From: Diorhabda sublineata
Taxonomy: Eukaryota; Arthropoda; Insecta; Coleoptera; Chrysomelidae
Length of the DNA: 64,000 nucleotides
Assembly (NCBI RefSeq): GCF_026230105.1
Contig: NC_079481.1
Location: 16,881,042 to 16,945,041, forward strand
Direction of reading: 5' to 3'
Position numbers and translations under genes: made by a program. Positions 11,920 to 25,900 of the stretch are shown here, in pieces. The notes beneath the pieces were generated by a model that saw only the letters and a program-made list of their open reading frames with translations, was not told where the DNA came from and searched no databases. Positions within the stretch are counted from its first letter, which is position 1. Each line of letters opens with the position of its first letter.

Positions 11920-14900
11920 GTAAGTATTGAATCTTGAATCTATTTAAAATTTTCATTTTATTTTAATTATTTTGTAGATATTTACACCACAACCAACTAG
12001 GTGAAATTTATCCAGGAACATTTTCAAATCTTCTGTCGTTAAAAATATTGTAAGTTTAGAAATATGATGAAATTATTTATACAGTGCCATTCAAAAGTAC
12101 CTTCCACCTTCTTACCTTTAGAACGATTAAGAATAAATATGGTCTGGTAAGGTTATGATAAACAATAAAATTTTAAACAAACCCTATGGTAAATGACATT
12201 ATGAAATAGATTCATTCAATAGTTTTGAATGAAGAGTGGTTGCTTGACATAGCGACCTTGTAACGTCACATTTGACAAATATGTCATCAATCATCACTAA
12301 TAGGGACTTTTACAACTCTTATTATTCATATTGAGCATACTGTTTACGCTATCACTACACCAAAACTCATAATTAATTTGCCTGATATGCGTTTCGATAA
12401 ACCTAAGAGACTGTGTTGAAGTTAATACTTAATAAACAGTATACAAATTTATCTACAGGTAGTTTATGAATAATCGTTCAGAATATAAGCAGAAGGAGAG
12501 ACTGGTGAATAGCACTTTGAAACAAGGTCTATCCTATTAGCTTTAACCTAATGAATAAACAAAATTGACGCCACAAACTCTAGTTGAAATATTAATGTAA
12601 GGATTCTTGAGAAAAATATTCATCAGCTATTTGATTCTATTTCTTATAATTTGTTTTCTTTGACTAACAGTCCGGGGAAGTAAGATCAAAAAATCTATCA
12701 ATGAAAAAAATAAAAAAAGTAGGGGTCACAAATATTTTTACTTTAGTGCACCGACCCCTCATCTCCTTCCTAGATTTCTGACTAAATCCCGTGAAAGCTC
12801 GAAACGCAGCTTGCAAGCACATTTGAAAACACTAAAATTCTATGGTATTTTTGCTTATAACTTTTTCTGACGTATTCGCACAAAAAATCGTAGAGATCAA
12901 ATTCATAGGAAATTATATGTCCTACACGATGATGGAAGTCGATTTGTAAATTGAACATTTTTTTGACTTAAAATTTTCCCAACAATGAAAATTTTTTCGA
13001 ATGGTCGTTTTTTAACTGGCAACCATACTGAAAATAGCCGTATCGAGATCAAAACATAGGGAAACATACACTGTCTGCTATAGAACATTTCTGTTTTTCA
13101 GATTGGGAAAATTTAAAATGGAGGCCGCAGAAATCGGATATATATGCTTATTTTCAATCACGCGTCCTTTTGGACACATTAACGATAGCGAAACGCGTTT
13201 TATTGCAATCGATAGGGTAAAAGTTATAGTTTTAGGTATAAAATAAAAAAATAAATGTTTTTATATAACTTTTCCTAAACTTCTGTTGCTTTGTTTATCC
13301 TCATTTTCGCATTGTAAAAAACATTATACTATAACCTAAAAGGTCACATTTTGGGCTCCGACTAAGCTCATCATGTTAATGTGTGTTGTCAGAGTTCGTT
13401 GCAAGATTTTGTTGTGTTTAAGATGTGAAAAGATTTTGTACGCTTTCAAATTCCCAAATGGGGCGCCACTCAATTTTTTAAACTGAACTGAGAAAGGTAT
13501 GGATATAGGTTGAGGTATCTTTAGGAATAAAGCTACTCGTTAAAAATAAAGTACAATGATCTATAATTGAAATTATAAAAAAAGCCCTGGTTAAAAAAAA
13601 TTACTCGCAAAACTCATGAGTTTGTTGGTTTACAGAAAATAATGAAGTAAATTTCAAGACAAAAAAAAACTAATATGAGTGGATCTGACCTTTAACAACA
13701 CATAAGGCTCCTTACTTGTCTGGAGAAACGCGGTTGGTTACAATTGATAAGAAACAAGTTATAGTTTTAGGCAAAGGCGGATACATGGGGGGTCATGACC
13801 CTCCCCCCCTTAGCTGGTTCCAGAACTTAGGTGGATCACTAAATTGAGCATAATGATTTTATTTATATATTTTGATAACATATAGATTTCATGTAACTAC
13901 ATACCTTCATTACATAATTTATTTAATATAATATAATAACTTTGTATTATAGCAAACGTTTGGGAATGAACGCATCAAAAATTTGAATTTTACCGCGCCA
14001 CACTTGCTGGCGCTTGTCGACTACGTAACGTCTAGCTAGACCTAACCTCAATTGGAATCGGAACAACTAAACTTCAACATATCATAACATAGTTCTAGGT
14101 CCATGGCTTGGAGCTGGCACTGCCAAAGACGGAGATTGTCCTTCTAACGAGAAAGAGGATTCCCACATTAGTGACCATCCACGTCAACCAGGAGGAAATA
14201 CAAACAAAAAGTACCGCCAAGTACCTCGGAGTTACCCTGGACACGAAGCTGTGTTACTGGGAACATATAAGAAGAGCCACCGACAAGGCAGCCGAAAGGA
14301 CTAACTCGCTCGGTAGGTTGATGAGTAACTTGGGAGGACCCTCGTATGAAAGGCGAAAGTTGCTGATGGCCACGACCCACTCCATCCTCCTGTACGGAGC
14401 AGAGATATGGGCAGATGCACTCCTGGTGAAGAAGTACAGAAAGCGGATGGCCAGCGTCCAACGCAGGGGTGCCCTAAGGATATGTTCCTCATATTGCACG
14501 GTGTCAGAGGCAGCAGTGCTCGCAGTAGCTGGAGTAATCCCAATCGACCTTCTCGCTATCGAACGTAAGCGAGTGTACGAGAGGAGCGGCGAGGTGGGAA
14601 GAACACAGGCCGCCAAGGAGGAGAGAATCCGCACCATGGCAGCATGGCAGAAACGCTGGGACAATGAGCGAAATGGGAGGTGGACCCACAGGCTGATAGG
14701 GCAGGTCGCTCCCTGGATCGAACGAGCCCATGGTAATGTCGATTTCTACCTGACACAGTTCCTCACAGGGCACGGCTACTTCAGACGATACCTGTACCGA
14801 ATGGGGAAGCTGGAGACGCCGAACTGCAAGTACTGCGGAGTTCCAGATGATGCAGAGCACACCTTCTTTGCTTGTGGGCGATTTGAGGAGGAAAGAGTGG

Positions 14901-17900
14901 CAGTAGTCAGGACACTGGGTCCAGTCACACCAGAAAACGTGATCCGGCTCATGCTCATGGGCACACAACAGTGGGGTGTCGTTGCTGCGTACACCACATC
15001 AGTGCTGCAGCAAAAGAAGTCGGACGGCTGCCTGGAAAACGACTAACAACTGAATATCCGAACTCCTAATCTCTGTCTCAACAGAGGAAGGGAGAGGTAG
15101 GAAACAAGAAAAACGAGATGAAGAAAAGACAGCCCGTCACCGGCGAAGATTATGTGTTAAACGGTTCCACGGTGACAATAGGGCGGTTCAGGGGGGCACT
15201 TGTCCTAGTGTGTGCACTGGCTACGCCCCCGAAAGAAAAAAAAACATAGTTCTAGGTTAAAAAACTAAAATTTCTTCCTACCTATTATGTGTTTATAAGT
15301 GTACCTTTATAAGTATTCTTAAAAATTGTTGCTGCAAATTTATTAATTACAAGAAAAGGTAAGTAATCAGTTTCTTATTATTCCAGTGCGTGTGTTTTAA
15401 CTTAAATGCTATTGCTATGCTAAGGGTTTTCATGCCAAAAAGCGAATATAGTAATGAAGACATTGTAACTGTGGAACAACTAGCTACCATCTATACATTA
15501 TTACTAGGGAACTAGGTAACTAGGCTGTGGATGGCGAAGTAGCAGGCGTGGCAGTGGAGTAAGGACATACCGCAGTCGATTTCTGACCTTATTTTAAATT
15601 GTGACATCGATATGTATCCTAATATAAGAAAATAAATAAATGACACAATAATGCGTTTCGGGAGAAGACATACAAGAAAAATTGATTCATTCAGCACGGT
15701 TGTGGAATATAAATAGGCTACCTCATTCCAAGCGTAGTGCTTCTCTGGATGTCTTCAAGAGAAGATGGCAATATGTACGTGTATATGTACCTACAATTTA
15801 TTATGTGTTAAGTTTTTTATATGTATAATGAAGAATAAATATTTTTAAGTACAGTACTTACGTACATCAATAAAATACCAACTTTTTACTTGTATATATT
15901 ATTATCAAAACTAAATTATAAGCTCTTGACTTGACCACGACTATGGGACCCCCTCTTGGCGCCAAAATTGGATCCGCTCCTGGTTTTAGGTATAAAATAA
16001 AAAATATAGATTTTTTACATAACTTTTTTTAAACATAAACAAAAATTTTTTGTTATGTTTTTCCGCATTTTTGCTTTGAAAAATAAAGTTAAACATTTTA
16101 CTCAAACTTGAAATGAGTTTTGCCTTAAAAAACGAGTATTTCAAAAAAAAATTTTAAATACGATAATTAGAAGCTCAAAGTTCGCTTCATACAACGGTAA
16201 ACTTTTTGGCACCTTTGCCTTTGACCATTTGTAATAAGTAAATATAGACTTTTTCGAAAGCTAACTGGTTTAATAAAACTATTACATCTACATCCTCAGC
16301 AACGATACATACTTGAGGATAGCTTGTAGAATAGTTTATCGCCGAACGAACTAACTGCGGCGTCTACATCGCACTCAGATTCGGTCGAGCGCGGTAAGAT
16401 TACAGATTTTTTTTTGAATGCAGCCAGTCACACAACGCTCTTTAAAATCTGTATTTAATTAGTACACAGGTGTAACAATCCAATTTCAATAATCACATTT
16501 TAAAAATTTTCAATAGTACGGTTACAGTTTGAAGCGAACTTTGATCTTCCATATCTCGGCTTCTAATTATCGTATTTGAAAAATTTTTTTTTTGAAATAC
16601 GCGTCTTTTAACACCAAACTCATTTCAAGTTAAGGCTCCAATTTTATATTTGCGGAAGTCGTGATATTTCCGACTGAGAATTTGACAATTGGAGAGATAG
16701 TTACCTTGTTCTTTTGGTCAGCGACCGTGTTAGCATGAAGATTAATTTCTTCATAGATTTTTGAAAAGCGGGATTTTGCCGGCTTAAAGGAGCCTTTCGA
16801 CGATTTAAAAAATTCTTAATTGACTTCTAATAAGAAGTAGATATAGGTTCCCTTCGTTAGAAAAGAAGGTAAGATCCTTTTTTTCGTAAAAGCAGAAATA
16901 GTTCTAATTACTACCTTATGAATTAGGCTAGGCTCCAAATTATAGACTACCTTTTTTATTGCATTCAGGAAATGTTAAAATTTAAGTTATAAATTATTTT
17001 GTTTAGTCTATAAATTGGCAAAAATTTTTCACAGATTGCATTTTGTATATTAAATTGTACATATTTTAATTAGGGACCTATTTTTGGACCTTTATCGGGG
17101 ATCGCCAACCTTTAGTGGGGCTTAAAACTTAGACGGCTTTAATTTGGATTCAACGTCAAACTTCGACTACCTAGTCAGAGACAATTAACTGAATGAACTT
17201 CTTTAATTCCTAACCGCATTCCACGGATATGGTCCTATTTATATTCTCCAGACAAGTAGGGAGCATTATGTGTTGTTAAAGGTCAGATCCACTCATATTA
17301 GTTTTTTTTTGTCTTGAAATTTACTTCATTATTTTCTATAACACGACAAACTCATGAGTTTAGCGAGTAATTTTTTTTAACCTGGGCTTTTTTTTATAAT
17401 TTCAATTATAGATCATTGTACTTTGTTTTTAACGAGTAGATTTATTCCTAAAGATACCTCAACCAAAAATCTTTGTACATCTTAAATACAACAAAATCTT
17501 GCAACGAACTCTGACAACACACATTAACATGATGAGCTTAGTCGGAGCCCAAAATGTGACCTTTTAGGTTATAGTATAATGTTTTTTACAATGCGAAAAT
17601 GAGGACAAACAAAGCAACAGAAGTTTAAGAAAAGTTATATAAAAAAAATTTTTTTTTATTTTATACCTAAAACTATAACTTTTACCCTATCGATTGCAAT
17701 AAACCGCGTTTCGCTATCGTTAATGTGTCCAAAAGGACGCGTGTTTAGAAAGAAGCATATATATCCGATTTCTGCAGCCTCCATTTTGAATTTTCCCAAT
17801 CTGAAAAACAGAAATGTTCTATAGCAGACAGTGTATGTTTCCCTATGTTTTGATCTCGATACGGCTATTTTCAGTTTGTCAGTTATAAAACGACCTTTCG

Positions 17901-19881
17901 AAAAAATTTTCTTTTTTCGGAAAATTTCGATTCGAAAACATTTTCATTTAACAAATCGACTTCGTTTGGGTCATAAAATTTCCTATGAACTTGTGCCAAT
18001 ACATCAGAAAAAGTTATAAGCAAAAATACCATCGAATTTAGTGCTTTCAAATGTGCTTGCAAGCTGCGTTTCGAGCTTTCATTGGATTTGGTCAGAAATC
18101 TAGGAAAGCGATGAGGGGTCAGTGCACTTTTGTAAAAAAATTGTCACTCCTACTTTTTTTAATTTTATCTTTATATACTTACTTCCCCGGATTAGTAACT
18201 ACAATATATGGACACTATATCAACACTTATTATTAAAAATTATTGAATGAAGATGTTTCAGTTATATACTTGGTCATAGGCCTAATTTGAAAAAGTTGCA
18301 AGTGTATAGTATAAGTAAGAATAATGTAATGCTTTATATAAAAAGTAGTAAATTTTTCTGTAATTGATTGGGTTTAGATGTCATAAATTATAATTAGATG
18401 GTACGGTAATCATGAAAGAACATTATTAATGATACGTATGTAATATGAAAGCAAATTATCAAAACTACAGTTTGGAAAATTGTGAAATTTTTATAGAAGT
18501 GAATTCAAATAAAACTGGTCCTAAGATTGGACGATCAAAAACCGTGGGTAATAATGAAAATTCCTCATTATTATGAACAATGAATTTCATATGAAGTCAT
18601 AATGCATAAGGTGCATCTATCGTATGTATTATTGCTCTTATTTTACAAGTGTTTTCGGATCAAGCCTAGTTTATATTTAATACTACAGGTAAATGCCACA
18701 ATTTTAAACATGGTGTAATACTAATCTTAGACACTGGTATGAATTCCGGAAGACAAACACAATGTAGGGGGGATTGTTGTATGTACCTTGAAACATTTTT
18801 TTGAAATCTTCACACAGGAAAAATTTAAATAATTATCGCAAGAACTTGAATGGGTCATTTCAATTTGTGTCTGTTCATGTATCAAATTCGCAAACTAAAT
18901 TTTTAAAAAAGTTATGTATTAAGAGTGGGTAACACAAACATGGTATTGCTCACCTTCTTGTACCTTGAAACGGACAGTAAAAAAAATAACAAATTAACAG
19001 ATTTGAAAGACGAGCTTATTAACAACTTAAGAATAAATTGTATAAACTCATAAACAACACATTTTTTTATATAAAAATTTTGCATTTAAATAATAAAAAC
19101 CTCTTTTTAAAAAAAAATTCACACTCATAGGTCTTCCACTTTTTGTCATCAATATATGCGCATAAATTATGAGCCCAACGACCACACTTAATGTACCGGC
19201 TCCATTTTTCACCACCTTTATCAGCATGCATTGAATGACCGCAAAAGTAGCACTCTTCCTCTGCACTATCTTCGTCATTTGTTGACACATAGGGGACGCT
19301 ATTTTCACTTTCGGAAAAATCTCCACGACCTGATATTTTTTTTGCAACTTTTGGTGGAATTTCTTTGAACGGGGAAACTTTTGAAGCTGAATTTTTCCAA
19401 ATTTAGGTCTTTTGTAACCGATTTTATTTTTTACTCTTGTTTCTTCTGATTTCATCCTCCTCTGGGGTATCGGTTGCTATCATTGTTTTTCCAGTCTTTG
19501 TCCCTTTCTTTCTGTTTTTCCTGGCTAGTGCTTTTGGAAAAGGCTGTACTTCTGGTGAAATAAATCCTTTTCGAGGACTTCCGGATTTAGATTTAAAGGT
19601 TCTTGGTACATATGTTGTTTCTTTTTTATGAGGCTGAAAGAGTGAGAATGTTTATCAGTATTAAGAAGGTTGGACTGTGGTATGTTATTTCCCAAATCTC
19701 AATCCGTTACGTAAGAATCCATAAAATATTGATCTGAAAATATTTCGCTGTCCAATGGATATATTCCGGAAGTTCTAAAACCACTTAAAATATTGCTGGG
19801 CGTGAAAGCTCGAGGAAAAGCAGTTCCCAGAACCTCTGCTACTGACCTACTGAGTAAATGTCAAACATACACCTTTGATGT

Positions 19882-19974
<93 letters not shown>

Positions 19975-22900
19975 AATCAAGTATTTGGAGCCTGTTTGAT
20001 GTGTGAGGTGGAAAAGTTATCATGATTATTCCAGCATCCAAAGCTTTTTCGACTGCTTCAATGGATTAATGTCAATCGTGATTATTCAAGAATAATATAA
20101 GGCGTTCATCGTTTGAACACTTGACAAACTTAATAAAATGGTCAAGGAATTTCAAGAACAGCTGTTCATTTGACTAGCTATAGTGGGAGCTGCAACTCCG
20201 ATTGTTCCAGGAAAAGCGCCAAATAGCATTCTGTTCTTAAAAAAAACTCTGGGGAATATCAGCATGGGTGGAATATAGTTTCCAGTAGCCTTAACTGCTG
20301 CTATAATAATCACAAGGCCCCCCTTGCGGCTGATGTTGCACTTCCTAGATGTTTAATTCCTTTTGATGCAACTATTTTTGACTGCACTTGATAGTGCTCA
20401 CACCCGTCTCATCTAAATTGCAAATCCGGTTCGGAGGAATTGTTCCAAATCGGTTGTGTACATTTTTTATGTTGTCAAAAAAAATTTGTACACTAACTCT
20501 ATTAAAACTTGTCAATCTGCTCAGATTTGTTTCCTCGGGCTTTCGAATTGATAGAGTGTTTTGATGCCTTCTAAGGAAGCTGCTCTCAACAATTTGTTTT
20601 GAATCCCATGTAACTGGATATTTTGTTTTATTGGCCACATCAAATTTATAAGCTAATTCTCTTACACCTTCCTTAGTTAAGCCATATTTCATTAAAGCAA
20701 TTTTTTAAATATATTCTGCTAAGCAATTTTCCTTTTCTTCGGTAAACACTTGCTTAACAGCAAAATTTACCGCATATTCATAATTTCCTCTTTGATCTTT
20801 AAATTTTTTTGAGTCTTTAAAGAGTGGGCTAGCTTTAAACACTTTGGAAGCATACCTAAAGCTCATTTTTTTGCTGGATCTTCATTACATACAGCCTCTA
20901 AGGCCTCTTTTAACGCACCTGGATTTACTGGATCTCGCTTATTACAAGTCTTGTTTCATGGCATGACGATCTCTTCAAAAAAAAAAACAAAGAACCCAAA
21001 CTCGAGTACCATAGAAAGTATTCCTAGGTGTATTTTATAGCTTAAAGGTTATGTCTAAAACAAATACACTGCATCAATAGTCGCAAGATGTAACTAAAAG
21101 CATCACTCATCTACAATCATTTGCCATTAGAAAAAAATCTCACTACAATATTTTAAAAATATTTACTTTAATGACTTGAAACAATTTTTTCGTATTACTG
21201 CTACAAAGTGCAACTGGTTCACTGCAGTCTAGAATTCAGCTGTGAAGAGTAAATAGATTTACCAATTAAGATCATTTATGGATTGATAGATAAAGAAACG
21301 GGTTTTGAATTTAAATCGTTTCAAGGTACAACAGTCTCCCCTACTCTGCCTATTTAAAGAGAAATTTTATTTAAAATTAAATACTTGTGATGAATAACAT
21401 GATTTCGATAAGGTTTAATGCCATGCTTAAAAAAATACCCTCGCGAACAATGGGAACTTTTTAAAAGGAACAATTCTGTCATACATGATTGTTGCATAAC
21501 TTTAAGAACGCAAATAAAGGAATACATTTTTTCATTTCTGCAATAGTCTTATTGGTCACAGAATCATGTTATTTAACCTCCATTCCGTGAAATGAGCACA
21601 TATACCTCCATGATATAATTATGAATTTCCAATGAACAAAATTCTTTAATTCACTTTTTTACCAGGCACCTGTATAATAACAATTTAAAACATCTTCCTG
21701 AAGACGCATTCAAAAATTTACCAAAGCTAGAGAGACTTCGTCTTGATCATAATGCATTGGTTTGTAACTGTGATATGTTATGGCTGTCTCAGTTATTTAT
21801 AAGTAACTCTTTGAATGGATCAGCTCATTGCAAGTATCCTATAGAAATGAAAGGGATGTCCTTGAAAGAAACCGACGCAGAGCATTTCCACTGTGGTGAG
21901 TGAAATAATGAATATTTGTAGCCGTTTTTAGATGTCTTGTAGAACTGAGAATTCCCTATATGATTAAAATGTTTCCTTTTCTCTTTTCTTGCTTATTTCT
22001 GCTTTCTTGAGATATAGTCAAAACTTGATGTTTAAAACATCAGATATTTTGGCCAATATTTGATTGAAATAGATGTTTGTGTATATATATGCTTTATAGT
22101 GTTTCCCATTCTATAATTTACTTCTTTCACATTCATACTGGACTAACGCTTACTTTCCATATGTTGAAATTCACGTCGCTTCGCATTTATTTAATCATTT
22201 TTACTGTTAAATATTCAATATATCCTGCAATATCCGATTTTAATTTTGTTTTTATCTGTTTATCTCCAAGATGAAATGATAAAATGAAAATGAATGTGAG
22301 TGTCAAGTAACTGTTTTCCAATATTTTCAGTATGTAATAAGATATCGATGTCTAGGTGAAGTTAAACATATGTATATAAATGATATTAAATACACAAGTT
22401 TGAAAATAACTATTATTAAACAAAATTTCGATCGCTTAGATGTACTTCTAGAAATTGACGAAAATCCGCATAAAACAACTCGAGAACTTGCCGCCGACAA
22501 TAATGTAAGTAAATCATCTATTTTGAGAGTTTTGCATAAAGAAAAATACCAACCTTACAAAGTACAGTTGGTTCAGGAGTTGAATGTAGGTGATCTTGAT
22601 AGAAGGCAATAATTCTGTGAATTGATGATGGACAGAATGAACGCAGATTTGCGGATCAAGATAGTTTTTTTCTGATGAGGCGACGTTTCATTTAAACGGA
22701 ACGGTTAAAAAACAGAACTGTAGATATTGCAACAGAGAAAATCCTCAATGGAAGTATAAGGCTCACACTCAATATCCTAAAAAAGTGAACGTTTGGGCTG
22801 GTATCATTAACCATAAAATTATTGGCCTTCATTTTTTTAAGTGCATAGTTAATGGTGAGATTTAACTAGATTTTTTGATTAACTTCTTACTACATAACAA

Positions 22901-25900
22901 AGACTTTTTCCTGATGTTAATCATCCAAATTAGATAGGTCGATCTATTCGCCACCAATAAGACAGAGCTCCACCGCAATTTGCACGTACAGCTAGAAATT
23001 ATTTAGGCAAGGTTTTTCCCAATAGGTGGATTGGAAGATGGAATGGCTGGCGAGATCCTCCGATTTGTCTTCTCTAGTTTACTTCTTATGGGGTTATTTA
23101 AAATCTAAAGTATATTTCAATAGACCAGACAATATTGCTGTTAGGATAACGGAAGAAATTAACAAAATTACCCCTGAGGTCATTCAAAATGTTGTATGAA
23201 AATTCCAAAATCGCCTCGGTTATTGTCAAGAAGTACATGGTGGTCATTTTGAACATTTAATTTAATTATACATTCTAAATATTATACGGCATTATTATCT
23301 TACGTGTACTTCTACGTGAAGTTAAGTGATAGAGACATTATTCAAACTTCATTTCTTAAAAATTTATCTTCCCAGTTATGATTGATCAAATTTAAAAAAC
23401 TTTATATTACTCAACAGAGGACTAAAATTCCTTTCCAACAAGTTACCACACGACCTCCTTTCTTATTTGAAATTTTCGGAGGGGTGCTTATAATTCAGAG
23501 GGGGTGCTAGAGGGGAGTAATATTTTCATAGTATGAATTGTCAATTGGAAAATAAAAATCGACATGTTCCAGGTTTTTTTCACTTAGTACATACTAACGC
23601 TAGAATTGTATCTATTGTATAATGTGACAAATATTCAATATTATTATAAAAGGATTTCAGAAGCTACAGAGGAATAATCAGCATTATATGCTTTTTCCAA
23701 TTAAAGTATAAAAATTGCAATAAAGTCATCGTTTATTTCCTTGAATATTTTATATTTGACATTATATTATTGACCTTTTTAGTAGTAGAATTTCGATTTT
23801 ATTCAAATTACTAATTTGACAGAAGCTGTTCTAGGACTTCACGTGAGACGAGATGAAATGAGACTTATCTTGCTGTCGTTAATTTCGAAAAACAAACAGT
23901 CTCACTTCAGTTTCGGCCTCGAATTGTAACAATTTTTCGGTTCATATATAAAGTTGATATTTTAAATAACATAATAAGCCAGTAAGGAGGTATCCCTTAA
24001 AGTTAATGAAGCTCTAGCCATTTTTCATAAGCTTTCCAACAATCTAAAATATTTAAGCTTCTATTTATTCTATCTAAGTGTAAGTATTCTTCAAATTTAA
24101 TCTCAAACGTTTCGTAATATTCTTTTATTATCCTTAAAAAGTATTAATATCAATACATATATCAAAAGTATTGTTGTCTGATTGCTTGTTGTGCCAGCTC
24201 AGTTCATGCCTTGCATCCTGTTTAAACCGGATGCCTTTGCAGCTAGGAAATTTTATCACTGAGTTTGCTCATTTAACATTTCCTTAGGTTATTTTGGTTA
24301 GGTTAGGTTATTTTGGGAAAAAGTTTGATGAACGTCGTCCAATTGACCAATATTTAAATACTTTAACTGTTATGCTTATCAAACAATATTGCTTAAAACG
24401 AATTCGTCACATATGAGGTGGATGACGCGACTGTTTGATGCTAATCATTAGCTCGTTCGCATTGAAAATTAAAAGAATGCTTGGATATCTTCAAAAGGAA
24501 TGGTCTCAGTAAAAATCTCAGGTCGATTCGTCTTCTATTGTTACAGAAAAGTTAGCCAAACTGCGTTAAGATTTATTGGCACTTAATTTGGCTAACTCTG
24601 ATTACTTTCTATGCAGAGACATAGTGGAAAGTGATTTCAGACAAATGAAAGTGTGATTGAAGAGGTATTTTTATGAACTTTTGAAAATTGGACTTTTTGT
24701 GTAGTGTTGAAATATTATGCTATCAAACTGTCAACTCACCCTAGTAACTGATTCTACTAAAATTAAATGCAGTTGAATTGTTACCAACTGCATTTCTCAT
24801 TACAGGAACTATTTAATTTGTCAACCTTTCTTTGATCGTTTCAAATTGCCTTCACCTAAGAATGTTCTCGAATTTACCTGGTTCGGGTAACTCCCACTTT
24901 ATAAAAATGAGACGTGTTCTTTATAATATTACAGACAAATCCTATACCAACAACATTTTATGATGCTGGTTTCTATGAAACTATGCATAACATCCAGGGA
25001 TTTTTCATCAGCCTTTGCTTACTCCTCCAATTTCACAATTCTCGATAATAATTTGATTGCATTTTAGATACGTATTATAAGCCAACCAAGTGGTGGTATC
25101 AATTTTGCTAGATCCAAATGAATTCATTTCCTATGTAAAAGTGGGAGCGAAGGATCCAACAACTACTGGTCCTTAAGGCTGTTTTGCAATTTAGTTTATT
25201 ATAGATCGCTGTAGGTTTCGTAATATATTTACTACTACTACCACTGCTGCTCCTTCTACTTCAATCACTGCTGCTGCTACTATTACTACAATATAATTGT
25301 GATGAAAATGAGGTAAAAAAGATAATATTTATCAGCACTGATTGGCACTCAAGAGGAATGAGAGAGCGAAGCAGAATATTAACCATCCGTGAAAATTCCT
25401 GGAGATCCTAGTTTTTATGGAAAGTATGGTTTCAATTGGAAGAATCAAAATTTCAGGACCAGGAAATAAAATATATAGCTGAGTTGAATACTGGATTTAT
25501 TTTTCATAATTAACAAATGAATATAAAAATAGACATTCGAGATTAAAGGCTTTATTAAACTTCTTATATTTAGCTGGATGTCTCAAGTAGCCGTGGGACT
25601 GTAATGGAAGTGGATTTTTTCTAGAGATTCGCATGAAATCAGTACCAAATAGGGCAACAACTTTTTTTGAAGCTCCAACAATAAACATATCGATCCAGTA
25701 TTAAGCTTGTTTTTTTTAAGTATAAAGGCATCACAAGAGCGTGAACCCTATTACATTCGAGTAGTTCGAGTGGTACCTGCCGTGTGGATATATTAATATT
25801 GAACTTCTCAAGATTGTAGTATTAGGGAAAGACGTGCCTTGGTAGCTAATTCCACAAGCTTGCACTTTTCCAAAAAAGGAATCCTAATAAATTGACGTTT

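Larger units (their letters stand above)
12671..18191. repeat. Foldback structure with ~1-kb inverted arms
   Basis: The left arm (12671-13725) and right arm (17249-18191) are inverted copies of each other and both end in TCCGGGGAAGTAAG at the outside. The arms are AT-rich and have no convincing coding capacity. The middle, minus the inserted hAT-like element, is about 1.3 kb. It holds a second inverted pair (16104-16188 and 16529-16632) and a diverged copy of an arm segment (gttatagttttaggtataaa). No clear target duplication was found at the outer ends. It could be one foldback transposon or two inverted copies of one repeat. Confidence 0.85.
18760..21348 (-). mobile_element. Pogo/Tigger-like DNA transposon
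   Basis: The terminal repeats match: left ATGTAGGGGGGATTGTTGTA and right, read inward, AGTAGGGGAGACTGTTGTA, both followed by CCTTGAAAC. A transposase remnant lies between them on the minus strand. The exact ends and target duplication are unclear. Confidence 0.8.

Noticed and set aside
12903..13088. Minus-strand frame similar to the plus-strand frame at 17831-18019
   Set aside because: The similarity arises because both lie in the inverted foldback arms; neither has codon-level conservation beyond the DNA match that I can see.
14168..14997. Several long minus-strand frames
   Set aside because: They are shadows of the intact GC-rich LINE frame on the plus strand.
19793..20041. Frames with long Ile-Tyr runs
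   Set aside because: Produced by the (TA)n microsatellite inside the pogo-like transposase.
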